Source of the DNA: Zingiber officinale
Taxonomy: Eukaryota; Streptophyta; Magnoliopsida; Zingiberales; Zingiberaceae
Length of the DNA stretch: 64,000 bases
Assembly: GCF_018446385.1 (NCBI RefSeq)
Contig: NC_056003.1
Coordinates: 23,743,198-23,807,197 of the forward strand
Direction: 5' to 3'
Both the position numbers and the translations under genes were made by a program. Below are positions 13,701 through 25,674 of the stretch, one piece after another; the stretch's first letter is position 1, and each line of letters opens with the position of its first letter. Under the pieces are notes generated by a model. It was not told the origin of the DNA, did no database searches, and saw only the letters and a list, made by a program, of their open reading frames with translations.

Positions 13701-16700
13701 TCACAGAAGAGGCCCATTCAAAAGGCTTATCTCACAGGATTTTAATTCATCATTGTAGGCATCTCTTGGACCATCATTGAGTGCTTTCCTTCTCACGTTT
13801 ATTCACTCAATCATGTGCTATTCTATGCCTTGTTTGATGGAAAAGCCCACTTTAGACTTATTCTTGAGATCTCTTCATTCTCCAAATCAAGGAGCCAATG
13901 CTTGTGTATCAAAGTTTTTTTTTCTTTGTGTGAGTATCCTTATTATTATAATTATTATTATTGTTTCTATCACGTGTTGATCTTCCTTTTAATTTATGTA
14001 ACAAGTTGACATAAGATAGTGTCTATGCTCCATCTGGAGAGGGAGCAATAGAGGTATTAGAGTTGAGATACGTGTAGTGTAGCATAGTGGATCTAGTCCC
14101 TCGTTAAGTGTATTAGATTACAGTTTGTGATGAGTCCTATAATGCTAACTAATATGTGTTCATCAATACATGCAACATGATATTTTCATTCCCCAAACTT
14201 TGTTGGTTAGTCCTAGGAAAATCGTACCAGCTCCACTGTACAAAAATTTTGTACAAATGTCGAACCTTTCCTTAAATAACCTATTATGTTCTTTAGAAGT
14301 TAAATTATGAATCGCAGACGGAACTTAACATCATTGATTCCAAATTTAACTTATCTGTTCTTAATGGTTTAGATTTGAATCGCAAGCGGAACTTAACACT
14401 ATTGATTCAAATCCACCTACGTTATTAATTTCATAAATATTGATTTCCAAAATTGGCTTCCAGGACTGCATGGCGAGGCACATGGCCTTCTTGGATATGG
14501 GAGCAACCACCACCGCCTAGGCAAAGCCTTTTAAGGAAAGCTAATATTTATTTCCTTAAATAACTCTAGATTAACCAAAAAGAACAATCGAATCACAAAT
14601 TCGAAAAAGAAGAAAACACAAACTCGAAAAAAAAATTATTTCGAAAACTCTAGAATCATATGCCTCTTGTGTTTGGTATTTCCAAAAATAACAATACAAA
14701 GAAAACTAGTATGATGCGGAAAACAATTACTAGTTATACCTTTCTTTGTAAGCAAAAATAACCTCTTGATCTTCTACCGTATTCCTCTTCTAACCTCGGA
14801 CGTTGTGTGGGCAACGATCTTCCGAGATGAGAACCACCAAGCACCTTCTTCTTCTTTGCAAGGTTCGGCCACCACAAGACTCCAAGAGAGGATGAGGTTC
14901 GGCCACCACCACCAAGCTCCAAGGGATGCAAGAACGAAACTTCCTTTCTCTCCTTTTCTCCAAGCTAGATCCGACCTCCACAAGGACTCCAAGAGAACAA
15001 GATAGTTCGGCCACAAGAAGGAGAAGAGAGAAGAGGAAGAGGTCGGCCACCACACCAAGGAAGAGAGGAAGGAAAAGAATAATAGAGTTGTTCGCTATGA
15101 AGGCACCTCTACCCCCTCTTTTATAATCCTTGGTCTTGGCAAATAAGGAAATTTTAATAAAAACTTCCTTAATTCTTTTGCCATGAAAAGGAAAATTTAT
15201 TTTAATTAAAAAATAATTTTCTTCTCATTAAAATAATGGCCGGCCACTAATCTTCAAAACAAGGAAAGTTTTAATTAACACAAGAATTAAAACTTCCTAA
15301 TTTGTCTCCGGAAATTTATAAAAATTTCTCCAATAATTTTTCCCTTCATGGTGGATTATAAAAAGGAAATTTTATAAATTAAAATCTTTCTTTTAAACAT
15401 GTGAATGATTTCCAAAAAGGAAAGTTATCTCTAAAAATTAAAATCTCCTTTCAATCTACAAATAAGGAAAGATATCAAATCTTTTCTTAATCTTTTGTAG
15501 AAACTTATAAAAGAGAATATATAATTTTTAAACTCTCTTTTAAATCATGAACATGGTTAAAAAAGGAAAGTTTTCTCAAAAATTAAAATCTACCTATCAA
15601 TCTACAAATAAGGAAAGATTTCAAATCTTTTCTTAATCTTTTGTAGAAAGCTATAAAAGGAAAGATTTAAATTTCAAACTCTCTTTTAAAACCATGATAT
15701 CCACATAAGAAATAATTTTAATAAAAAACCCTTTTTAATATGATGTGGCCGGCCACCTAAGCTTGGGCTCCAAGCTATTGGCCGGCCACCTTAAGGCTCA
15801 ACTTTTAGGCTTGTATAAAGGTGGGTATAAATCTCTATATATAAGAGGCTACGATAGGGACCGAGAGGAGGAATTGGTTTTGGTCTCCCGATGAAATTAA
15901 GCATCCCGTGTTCGCCCCGAACACATAACTTAATTTCATCAATAATAATTCATTCCACTAAAGAACTATTATTGAACTACCGCACCAATCTCAAATTACA
16001 TTTTGGGCTCCTTATTATGAGTGTGTTAGTCTCCCTGTGTTTAAGATGTCGAATGTCCACTAATTAAGTGAGTTACTGACAACTCATTTAATTAATATCT
16101 TAGTCCAAGAGTAGTACCACTCAACCTTATCATCATGTTGGACTAAGTCCACCTGCAGGGTTTAACATGATAATCCTTATGAGCTCCTCTTGGGGACATT
16201 ATCAACCTAGATCACTAGGACACAGTTTTCTTCTATAATCAACAACACACACTATAAGTGATATCATTTCCCAACTTATCGGGCTTATTGATTTATCGAA
16301 CTAAATCTCACCCATTGATAAATTAAAGAAATAAATATCAAATATATGTGCTTGTTATTATATTAGGATTAAGAGTACACACTTCCATAATAACTGAGGT
16401 CTTTGTTCCTTTAAAAGTCAGTATAAAAGAAACGACCTCTAAATGATCCTGCTCAATACACTCTAAGTGTACTAGTGTAATTATATAGTTAAGATAAACT
16501 AATACCTAATTACACTACGACCTTCCAATGGTTTGTTCCTTTCCATCTTGGTCGTGAGCTACTGTTTTTAATTTATAAAGAACCGATAACACTATCTTCT
16601 GTGTGTAACACCACACACTATGTTATCTACAATATAAATTAATTGAACATCTACATTTGGTATATATAAATGTAGACACTTGACCAATGTGATTCTTATA

Positions 16701-19700
16701 AATGTTTATACAAAAGCTAGGCTTTTAGTATACACTCCAACAAACTTAACATTAAGCATAGTGATTATTGAGGATGGAATGAAGATAACCAATTGAGGAT
16801 GATCTAACAAAATGACTGGATTACTGATGCAAGAAAAAATAGATGAGAACTAAATAAAGTAAGAACAATAAATCTGATTAATAAAGCATGCTCCCAGTGA
16901 TTGTCAGGTATGGAATCCATGGTCTGTTGATGTTTGTAGTGTTGCATTACTGATAATACATACATAGTATGCCTTAAACAATCAACTGTAGCCAACAACT
17001 GGGTTTGGTTTGTTGGAAGTTTCCACTTCTTAGATTATGTTGGGTTGTACAAACATATTCAGGCTTTCCATGCTATCTTGGTATGATTTACAAGTTATGT
17101 CCCCTCACTTCTTGGATAGTACATTAATTATTATTTTTACATGTTGCCGAGATGCCTAAATGGAATTGATATCATGACATATCATCAATTTCTAGAATTT
17201 TAGATGCTTTGATTTTGCAATATACTTCCTAATTTTGCTTCACTAATTAGGAAATTATCTGCAGACATTCTTGTTGCTAAAATGATCCCTAGGGTTCTTG
17301 ATCATACACGAGGCTGGTTGTCATCAAATATTGGTTCTATTGGTGATGGTATGATAAAACCTAGTTCACATTCCCACTTTTGGTTGTTAATTGTGGAAGC
17401 AATGAAAGATCAGTATGCCATTGAAAGATTGGCTGAGGAGTTACTGAGGCAATTGGCAACTCAGAATGCAAGTGATGTTGAAGCTTATTGGATTCTTTGG
17501 TTGTTGTTTCATCAAACTATCAGCCAAAAAGCTACCATGAGGTGAGCTGGTATTGTCAATGACATCTATTTGTAAGTTTGTTGTTTGTATGTTGTCAATA
17601 TTCCTCCTTCCAATTGTCATGCAGTTGAATATGCTCTAGAAATCTAAATATTTTCCAATGGTGCTTGGCAGGAAAAAACAATAGCAGAAACTGAAATATT
17701 AGGAATAAGGTGTTACTCAATAATTGATAAAAATAACATTAAGCTGTTGTAGAAACCCATGCTGCTGTTGCAGAAGATGTTCTATGACAGCAGCACACTG
17801 TCATAGGCTCATAGACATTGTATCAAAAGAATCTTGTTGTAACTACGTGCAGCAATAATTGTTGCAATTGGTGACAGAAAAAGTTAAAAGGCTATGGCAA
17901 ATTAAAAACCTGTGACAGTTGCATCAACATCTTGTGATACCACATGATAGGTTCTGTAAAAATGGTTTTGGCGATAGCCAAGTTGTTGCAGGCTCATAGT
18001 TATTACAAAAGCCTTTGAAAGGAAATAATATAAAAATTCTAAATATTCATCAATAGATACAATGTCAATACATTCAGAAAAGTATTCTAATTAATACATC
18101 TAGAACTTTAATTTACTGCCCATAACCTTCCACAATATTCACAACCACACAATTTTCCATAACTAGACAATTTGTAAAACAAATCTCAAAGCAGCCAGAG
18201 AATAAAGTAACATTATTAATAATAAAATAATATAATATACATTGGTAGCCAAATATTTGTGCAAAATGAAAACAGCAAAAAATTTAAACTATTTGTAGTA
18301 GGCATCTACATGAACCTAGCTACCAAAGGGGGCAAAAAGCCTTCCCGTGCTAATAGAGTGATACTTCACTGAATCTAGTTATCCATGAACTTAATGCCAA
18401 AATCTCTTCAATGCCAATAGAGAAATCATCATAAATCAAGTTATCCTTGAATATCAAAAAGCAAAGCAATACCAAAGGAGTCATCCATCACAATGCTAGT
18501 CATCCTTGAATACTGAAAGGCAAAAGCTCTCAATGCCCCAATATAGTGATCCATATAAAAACCATGTATCCTTCTTGAAAAGCCAAAGCATCACTGTTTG
18601 TAGATATAACTTTTGAACAATTTGTAGGGAATGCTTGAGGTATATATTCTACCTGACTAGGCTAAACAAATTGTTAGATAATTATGGAGGTACAAACCAC
18701 ATATAAATCTTATAATAAACAAATATGAATATGAAAAGAAGTATTATATTTAGAAAACATGAATGTGGAACACAAATCTATAGATATCATTGTTAAGTGA
18801 TTGCTTCAAAAAAAATGATTGAAACTGTTAGGTATTAGGTATAGTGGATTTAGTATTACATTAGTACTTTTAGGATTAGAGCTTTATGATGAGATATATA
18901 TGTTCATGCAAGCATCAACTAAATATGAAAAAAAAAACAATTTTTCTCATCCTCAGATACTGCATGATATCAGAGCTCTTTGTCAAGGGTTAGGGCTTAA
19001 AAGTGGTGTTCCCCTTAAAGGAGGTCACCATTGTCGGCCTTCCCTCATCTTGTGATCCTTTCTTCCCTTCATCCTTCCAATCCTCCCTGCTCTGCCTCTC
19101 TTGCATCTAGTAATGCTTCTGGCATTGATGTAGTCTCTACCCTATCTCGACCAGTACGGACCACTGTATGTGTTCTTCAGTGAGCAACACACTTCCATCT
19201 CCTTCCCACTTGTATCTTCCTCTGTTGTCATTGAATTGGCTGCATCTGTCATCTGTGAGTCACATGACCTCCGCTGCCATGTTTGTAAAGGGATCCTAGT
19301 GAAGGAGGGATCACCATCGAGATCTCTCCCCTCTATATCTTCTCGAGCAAGGCCATGCAATGCCACTCTCTAGCCTTCTCCATGTCACATACCTGGCCTG
19401 GATGGGAGCAAGTCTTAATTGCTAATCTTCCTCTGTTGTCCTTGAATTGGCTGCATCTGTCATCTGTGAGTCACATGACCTCTGCTGCCATGTTTGAAAA
19501 GGGATCCTAGTGAAGGAGGGATCACCATCGAGATCTCTCCCCTCTATATCTTCTTGAGCAAGGCCATGCAATGCCACTCTCTAGCCTTCTCCATGTCACA
19601 TACCTGGCCTGGATGGGAGCAAGTCTTAATTGCTAATCTGCCGCTAGATACCTTCCAAACCATTGCCTCAATGGAGGCTCGAACACTGGCACTTGGTTCT

Positions 19701-22700
19701 TCCCGCCTTTATGCTTTTTTTTTTTGACCTAAGCCAAATCCACCCTGTGGTATTCATTTTGGAAAGAGACGAGCATGATTGTCATCCACCACCTGTGAAC
19801 CACACAAGTCTGACCCACTGGCAATACTTTACCTGGAGGCTGAGGCCTTCCTCCAAGTTGTCTTCTGCTTGATGTGGAGTCATTGCAGAGGCCTCCAGTA
19901 GCTAATCTGCACTAGACTTTGACCTAACAGTGACAACTGTTTCTCTTATTTACCTGCAACTTGATCTGGTGATTACAAGGCTCTTGAGGTGTGCAACTGC
20001 AGTGATATCACCTCTATGGTGACCACCAGGTCCAGATTTCTGAAACCAGCTAGAATCCTTAATTCTTCAGCCTAGCATCTGTTCTGTTGATTCCATCACG
20101 GTGTTTTGCTTCTTGTATTTTTTGCCAATTTTTCGGATTCTCAAATTACAAGTGCTTCTTAGTAATCTTCTCATTGCTTGTTCTTCCTCACTAAATGCAA
20201 AATCATATTTGGCTTCTTCTCTGTTTTTAGCAATCTATCTCTGTCTCCTGCTTGGTCTTTCATCCACCTTGCTTGCGTCTGTCTCATTGCTTTCTGAATA
20301 CAATCAGGCAATAGAAGTTCTCTGCTTGATCTTTGTCTTCTTTTACTTCCTCAAATCTCATCCAATCCTTGTTTTTCTTTCTTCTTTCAGTATATCGGCC
20401 TATACTATGCTATTTGCATAGATGGTTGTTGCTCACAATTTCTCTTTTGGGCTCAACGTTTCCTCCTGCAGACTCACTGCATGATCTGCAACCTGCTACT
20501 TGATCTGATGATTGCAAGGGACTTCAGACATTGACTGAATGAATGACTTCACCTCATCTATGGCAAGCACTTGATTTCTCAAATTAAATAGAATCCTTAA
20601 TTCTTCATCCTTAGTGTTCTTTTCTGCCAATTCCATCTTGGTTCTTATTTGTTGCATTTTTTTGCTGATTTTGCTGATTGTCAGAATACAAATGGCAAGC
20701 TGTTCCTAGTGATCTGCTCATTACTTGTTCTTCCTCTCTGAATACAATTAGCATATTTCGTGTCTCTGTTTGCAACAACCTATCTCCATCTCTTGGTTGA
20801 GCTTTCATCCACCTTACTTGTGTCTCATTGCTCTCCGGATACAATCAATCAATAGAAGTTTTCTGCTTGGGGTTTGCATTTTGTTATCGTGTTGCAAGGG
20901 GGACTTTTCTGGCCTTTATGTTTCTTTCCTTCCTCCAACCTCATCCACCACCCTTATTTTTCTTTCTTTTTTCATTATATCCTATTTTATGCTGCTTGAG
21001 CTACAAGTAAAGGCATGAACAAAGAAAACATCCCACTCTCCTTCAAGCTAAGGGTAGTGTTGTGTTTTCCATCTCCAGTGAAGATCTGAATGGAGAAAGC
21101 TGCGCTTTCCATCTCCACTAAAGACCTGAAAAACCTGAACAGATTTTTTTTTTTCCTTCTAAGTCAAGGGGCGAGTAGTGCTATCCATCTTTTTCCAACT
21201 CTTGATTGTTTTTTTCCCAAGTCTCTTATATGCTATATATGTGCAACTGGCCATAATAGTTGCATTTCATCTTCTCTCTCTTTATCCTCTATGTTATTGA
21301 TGTTGTTCTTGATTTGGAGGTCGAATTGATCATCCTTTGCAGGCTCCATCAACTATTTCACTTTTTTTATTTGAGGTTGAAAAGATAATTTGACTATGTG
21401 CTCTATTAAATCCTTTAACATTTTGTTTTGCACATGTATGAATAGTACTTTCCATTCATTATTGTTGTTTCTAGTTTATATTCTGTTTATGATGAGAGGT
21501 TCTCTAGTTTATATAATAAGCTAGACATAGATAATATTTATGGTCCAACTCAAGGGAAGTGGTAAAGGTAACGGACATAGTAAGCTTAAGTCCCACATTA
21601 GTAATAGTACGATTTTATCATGAGTTTATATCATATGATGCATTTCAACTCTAATTTGACAATTTAGGTTCAAGGGGACTCGATAATGCCGAATTTCCAC
21701 AAGTCCTTGACAAATATCATCCCGAGATTCTGACCCACGACAAACATTCATTTGCGGCTTCACATTGTTTTTTTCCCTTCATTTTCTTGATCATGATAGA
21801 TGCACAGTCATGAATCGTCCCAAAATGATGAATCTTCATGGTTCAGGGGTTAATATAAAAGAGATACTTGCTCAGTTCTTCGTCGATGTATGACCAATGA
21901 CAATATGTTGACAACCATTTAGAGTATATGGTACTAGGTATTAATTAGTGTCATACCAAGACGACTACTTTATCTAATAACAATGGAACTGAATTTGAAT
22001 CTACAAAGCAATACAAACATTTAGAAATACTAACAATAAGCACATTTGTAAAAATTAAGTTATTATGCATTTCATGAAATCAATTAAGCTTATCTAACTA
22101 TAAAAATCTACAACTTGTCTTAGTTTATTTTCTTGCATATTATCATTGTTGTTGAAAGATCATCTTTGCTCAAGAAACTGTTTAAAACTCATGGTGATGT
22201 CAATCTGGTAGATACTAAATTGCTGACCGACTGTAACTCTCATTTTAAAATATTGGTCTGAGAATTAATTTGCCATTTAGGATGCATGCATCTTTGATTT
22301 ACAATTTGATTTTCAATATAATTAAAGAAATTGCACTACAGGCTTATTGTATTGATTTACGGTATCTTCTGTCAAAAAATGTTTTTATTACAGATCCATG
22401 TTTGCCGATAAATTTCTCATCTGGAAAGTATTTCCTATACGGTGTTTGAGATGGATTCTACACTTATCCGTATTTGAATTCCCCCCGGACTCTAATTGTT
22501 TGCCATGTTTACAAAAGACTTCATATTTCTTTGATGTGGTGGATCGACTGACCAGCATTTGGTCAAGGCATGGATTTGTTCAATCATCTTCTATGGAGCA
22601 GCAAGCTTGTATCCTTTTGAAGCTAATGGATTACTAGACGCGTCTTTTGATTTCTATTCTGTGCTTCCTTATGGAAACTAAGATATTACTGCTGCTGTTG

Positions 22701-25674
22701 GGTTATGTATTGAGAAAATGTCAAAGGATGAATTAGAAACAACCAAAAATGTCTTGCATGCTATTCTGCAAGGAGGCAGCTGTAATTTTCTTCCAATTCT
22801 TTATATCTTCTTGCATAGAGATTATTTTGCAACTTAGCACACATTTTTTGTTCATCGCAGTCTCATACGTTGACTTTGTAGGTTTTAATGTTGTATATTG
22901 TCAAATCAAATTGACAGAAGTAGATGAGAACTTGACCGAGACTCTTAGTATCTTTTAATCACAAAATTGTTCTCTATCAAATTTATAGGTCAAAATTTTC
23001 CTCCCTCTCGTTTTTTTTCTCAGTTCCCTTCTTCCTCCCCTTCACCTTCTTCCTAGGTTAGAGTAGTTGTATTGTCCCTAAGTAGCATCACCACACTGGG
23101 CTTAGGATAGTAGCACAACAGGAGAAAGGAGACGGAGAACAGAGCAGAGAACGAAAGAGGTAAAAGGAGGGAAAAAATTGACTGAAAAAAATCTGATTAG
23201 AAAATGTTGTTTGGGTATTCTAATCAGCTTTTCATTGGCCTCCGAATTAAGCACGGAACATTTGCCCATATTCCATAAACTTGATGTTGAAATTTTGTAG
23301 GTAGACTAGAGAGCCCAATTAATCTGGTTCGGAAGATGGCTCGAGCTGTTGCACTGGTATTTTCTAGAGTGGTTGATCCTAAAAACCCTGTCTATCTTGA
23401 TGACGATTATTCTGAGAACATTGACTGGGACTTTGGGTTTACATCACAAAGGAAGGATGTGATGGATAATGGTGAGACTAGCCAAAGTGAAGCAACAAGT
23501 TCATTACCAAATGAAAGGGAGAGTGTAACTCATGGCCAAAGGCTGAAAGATACAAAGCATTATGCTGATAATGATGGTAAAATAATTTTGGCAAAGAGGG
23601 TAAACCCTTCCAAAGTCAGCAATCCTGCCATGCCAAGCAATGAACTTATCTCTGCAGAAGAAGAGGACGATTGTAGCAAGAATTCTGATGCTTCAAGTGA
23701 CTCACTAGAACCTTATGATCTTCCAGACGACAATGATGCTGACACAAACAAGTTCTCCCAGCTGGGTGACATTTCTGCAGCATTACGCAAACCAGATGAT
23801 CCAGATGGTGTAAGTTCCTAACTTACTATGTAATCTCAATGCAAGGCTATTCTTTTGGAGATCCTTCACTTAATCAAAGATTTGCTGTTATTGTACATTT
23901 TCTTTCTTATCTCAATGCTTTTCTCAGGTGGAAAGGGCACTAAACATTGTTGAAAAGCTTGTACGAGCATTACCTGATGAGCTTCCTCATCATTCTGGTG
24001 ATCTTATCAGAGCATTAGTGCATGTTCGTTGCTCTTGCATTGCAGTTGAAGGAGAGGAAGATTCTGCTGAAGAAAAGAGGCATAAAGCACTGGTTGCATT
24101 GATTGTCACATGCCCATTTGAATCATTGGACGTGTTGACTAAATTACTCTATGCACCCAATGTGGATGTCAGCCAACGCATTCTGATACTTGATGTCATG
24201 ACTGATGCAGCACAAGAGCTTTCAGAGAGTATAATCACTAGAACAAATTATCACCCAAGTAATCTGATATCAAGTGTCTCAGGTCAACCATGGTTTATCC
24301 CTAGTAGCCGAGGTTCACCTGGAGTTGGTCCTTGGAGAGAGGTCTCTGATCCTGGAACTTCTGTCAGCTGGTCCCACCGTTATGAAAGAGAAATTCCGTC
24401 TAGACCTGGTCATATGAAGTCAGGAAAATCACGAAAGTGGGGTCTTGCAAAACCAAAAGAGACACAGTTGGAATCATCAAGAAACAGACTTACTCGTTAT
24501 GCTGCTGCATTTATGCTTCCCGTAATGCAAGGTTTTGATAAAAGAAGCCATGGAGTAGATCTGCTTAATAGAGATTTCATCGTTCTCGGGAAGTTAATCT
24601 ACATGCTTGGTGTTTGTATGAAATGCATTTCTATGCATCCTGAAGCACTGGTTTTGGCTCCTCTACTTCTTGATATGATAAGAACAAGGTACTATATATA
24701 ATTTCAATAATAAGATAAATGCAGACTGAAGATTGATTGCCTGATGTGAAGTCCTTTGAGTTATTTGTTTTTAATTCTTCAGGGCGTTGTCACATCATGC
24801 CGAAGCATATGTCAGAAGATCTGTCCTTTTTGCTGCTTCATGCATCCTTGTTGCTTTACATCCATCACACATTGCATCTGCGATGATTGAAGGCAATCAG
24901 GAAATATCCAATGGTCTTGAGTGGATCCGTTCATGGGCAGTGCGTATATCAGAATCTGATCCAGATGCTGAATGCTCAAGGGTATGTGTCGTATCACTCA
25001 CTACATGCAATACCTTAAGAAGATAAGATATACTTGCTGAATGTTTGCTTCATGTTTGGGATTATCTAAAACTGAAGGAACTTTATATTCACATTTGCCC
25101 TTGTCTCGTCATGTTTGTTCTATTTTATTCTTGATTGAAGTAAATGTTACCCAAAATCATTGGTTGTTTTTTTTATTTTAAGGCGATATTGGTCTTGCTG
25201 ATTAAATGTGGTAATTAATGATTCGAGCTATCACCATTCTAAGGCCCGTCTTCTTCCTTTCTTAACAAACCTACAAAACTTGTTATGCGCCTTACATATC
25301 TTCATTGCAAATATTTAATCTAATGTTTCTTCTATGTCAAGTTGCTGTCTATTGTTTGCCGAAATAACAGAAACACGATTTGTTTTCTGCGTATCAATGC
25401 AGTCATTTTTAGAACACTCACAAACTCATTTTACGGCAACGTGTAGATGAACAACATAATGAGATGATGTATAGACTTCAATTGATAGATCTTCTTGATA
25501 TTGTTGATAACCATTTGTTTTAACTTGCAGATGGCTATGACATGCCTTCAGCTGCATGCCGAGATGGCTCTCCAAGCATCCCGTGCACTCGAATCAGTAG
25601 AGAGTTCGCAGGCGCGCAGAACCTTGCCAACAAAGTTGGATAAAATCATAATTCCATTCTCAAACTTGGGATAG
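1705..25674 (+). CDS. TELO2: TELO2/TEL2 homologue, PIKK-stabilising TTT complex subunit
   Basis: Thirteen exons join in frame with GT-AG borders: 1705-1867, 2001-2026, 4679-4781, 5086-5242, 8675-8869, 9122-9282, 17265-17541, 22394-22608, 22683-22781, 23301-23809, 23928-24688, 24783-24981, 25531-25674. The total is 3009 nt, 1002 aa; from memory the Arabidopsis EMB2423 protein is slightly over 1000 aa. The N-terminus (VDEVICALYSLAVLLFPLDA), the middle (RKMARAVALVFSRVVDP, then LDDDYSENIDWDFGF) and the Telomere_reg-2 region (about residues 636-745, starting VERALNIVEKLVRALPDELP) identify the family. Known role: an alpha-solenoid protein acting with TTI1/TTI2 and HSP90/R2TP to fold and stabilise ATM, ATR, TOR and related kinases in cytoplasm and nucleus; loss is embryo-lethal in Arabidopsis. 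The start has G at +4 and no better upstream AUG. Exon 2 is a 26-nt microexon. Introns 2, 4, 6 and 7 are 2.6-8 kb and carry transposons. The exon 5/6 border (8869/9122) is the least certain junction; the others are well supported by family conservation. Confidence 0.93.
2027..4678 (+). other. TELO2 intron 2 (2.65 kb)
   Basis: Long intron between the 26-nt exon 2 and exon 3. It is AT-rich with short frames only. On the minus strand around 3590-3860 a broken reading (pieces such as SPLGIALNHLLWG and TTNELWDHL) faintly recalls copia gag, but stops and shifts prevent a firm call. Nothing else recognisable. Confidence 0.55.
6528..7430 (-). mobile_element. RTE-type LINE 3' fragment in TELO2 intron 4
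   Basis: On the minus strand this matches, piece for piece, the 3' part of the larger RTE remnant at 29303-32180: the same order of reverse-transcriptase and C-terminal coding debris, and the same terminus made of TTG repeats, read here as CAACAACAAT at 6531. It is full of stops and truncated at its 5' side near 7430, as expected for target-primed LINE insertion. It belongs to the host gene's intron and has no coding capacity. Confidence 0.75.
7431..8674 (+). other. Rest of TELO2 intron 4
   Basis: AT-rich sequence. The 7890-8450 part has many short words such as AATAAATATTCC and GGAATA repeated on both sides of a less AT-rich core (8080-8200), resembling a decayed MITE, but I could not define terminal inverted repeats or a target duplication. 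Confidence 0.4.
9694..9857 (-). mobile_element. Au-type SINE, near full length
   Basis: Read on the minus strand, the element starts with a tRNA-like head containing a Pol III A box (TTGGCGCAACGG) and B box (GGTCACGGGTTCAA), continues with AACAGCCTCTTGCAAAA and CTGCGTACAATGGA, and ends GTGCACCGGGCTGCCC, the standard layout of the plant Au SINE family. It is bounded by an 18-bp target duplication with one mismatch (aatcatttatgataaata at 9676-9693; aatcatttgtgataaata at 9858-9875). It lies in TELO2 intron 6, antisense to the gene. The B box carries a change from the usual GGGTTCGA, so Pol III activity may be weak. Confidence 0.93.
10190..10291 (+). mobile_element. 5'-truncated Au-type SINE
   Basis: Plus-strand copy of the same SINE family 330 bp from the first and in the opposite orientation. 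Only the body and tail are present (AGAAACAGCCTCTTGCAAAA through GGGCTGCCCTT); the tRNA-like head is missing. A perfect 16-bp target duplication flanks it (ataatattttagaaac at 10174-10189 and 10292-10307), so this is an independent insertion of an already truncated molecule and not an inverted duplication of the neighbour. Confidence 0.92.
10308..14195 (+). other. TELO2 intron 6, left part, unassigned
   Basis: No gene. 10660-10790 is purine-rich (GAGAGA/GGAGA stretches). 11500-11860 is less AT-rich and includes a cluster (TGGCCATGAGGTGGC, GCGGCCGTGAGGTGCC) that looks like TE-derived sequence. 12430-14150 is T/C-rich with many short plus-strand frames and no recognisable domain. Some of this is probably a decayed retroelement, but no LTR pair, PBS or coding motif could be found. 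Confidence 0.4.
14201..16742 (-). mobile_element. Solo LTR of a Ty1/copia element
   Basis: A 2542-bp block that begins TGTTGGTTAG and ends ACTCCAACA, with a perfect 5-bp target duplication AACTT on both sides (14196-14200 and 16743-16747). Read on the minus strand it starts TGTTGGAGTGTATACTAAAA and ends with a stretch reading AATTTTTGTACAGTGGAGC followed by TTTTCCTAGGACTAACCAACA-type sequence, familiar from plant copia LTRs. A TATA-like TTATAAAAGAGG lies at about 15118-15129 (minus strand). GGCCGGCC occurs repeatedly (15239, 15749, 15780). There is no internal domain, so it is the product of LTR-LTR recombination. It sits in TELO2 intron 6. Confidence 0.9.
19215..19636 (+). repeat. 211-bp tandem duplication
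   Basis: Two adjacent copies, 19215-19425 and 19426-19636, differ at only about four positions by eye (for example CATTG/CCTTG, CTCGAG/CTTGAG). The near identity indicates a recent local duplication inside TELO2 intron 7. No reading frame or motif explains the unit. Confidence 0.9.
20050..20870 (+). repeat. Older diverged direct duplication, about 550-bp spacing
   Basis: The segment around 20050-20320 (TAGAATCCTTAATTCTTC, GTTCTTCCTC, CATCCACCTTGCTTG, ATACAATCAGGCAATAGAAG) recurs in the same order around 20590-20870 with many substitutions and indels. It is an older event than the 211-bp duplication next to it. Function unknown. Confidence 0.75.

Larger units (their letters stand above)
17542..22393 (+). 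other. TELO2 intron 7 (4.85 kb)
   Basis: The left part (17640-18800) is AT-rich with GTTGT/ACAAC-type words and no coding signal. The 18960-21360 part is T/C-rich and internally duplicated (see repeat entries). The word GATATCAGAGCTC at 18967 recalls a tRNA-Met primer site but has no LTR next to it. The remainder to 22393 shows nothing recognisable. Confidence 0.45.

Noticed and set aside
14734-15126. Several ORFs on both strands
   Set aside because: They fall in the GC-richer transcribed-leader-like part of the solo LTR; no protein similarity.
18960-18985. GATATCAGAGCTC as a retroelement primer site
   Set aside because: No LTR end next to it, no internal coding domain and no second LTR; similarity to the tRNA-Met site is likely accidental.
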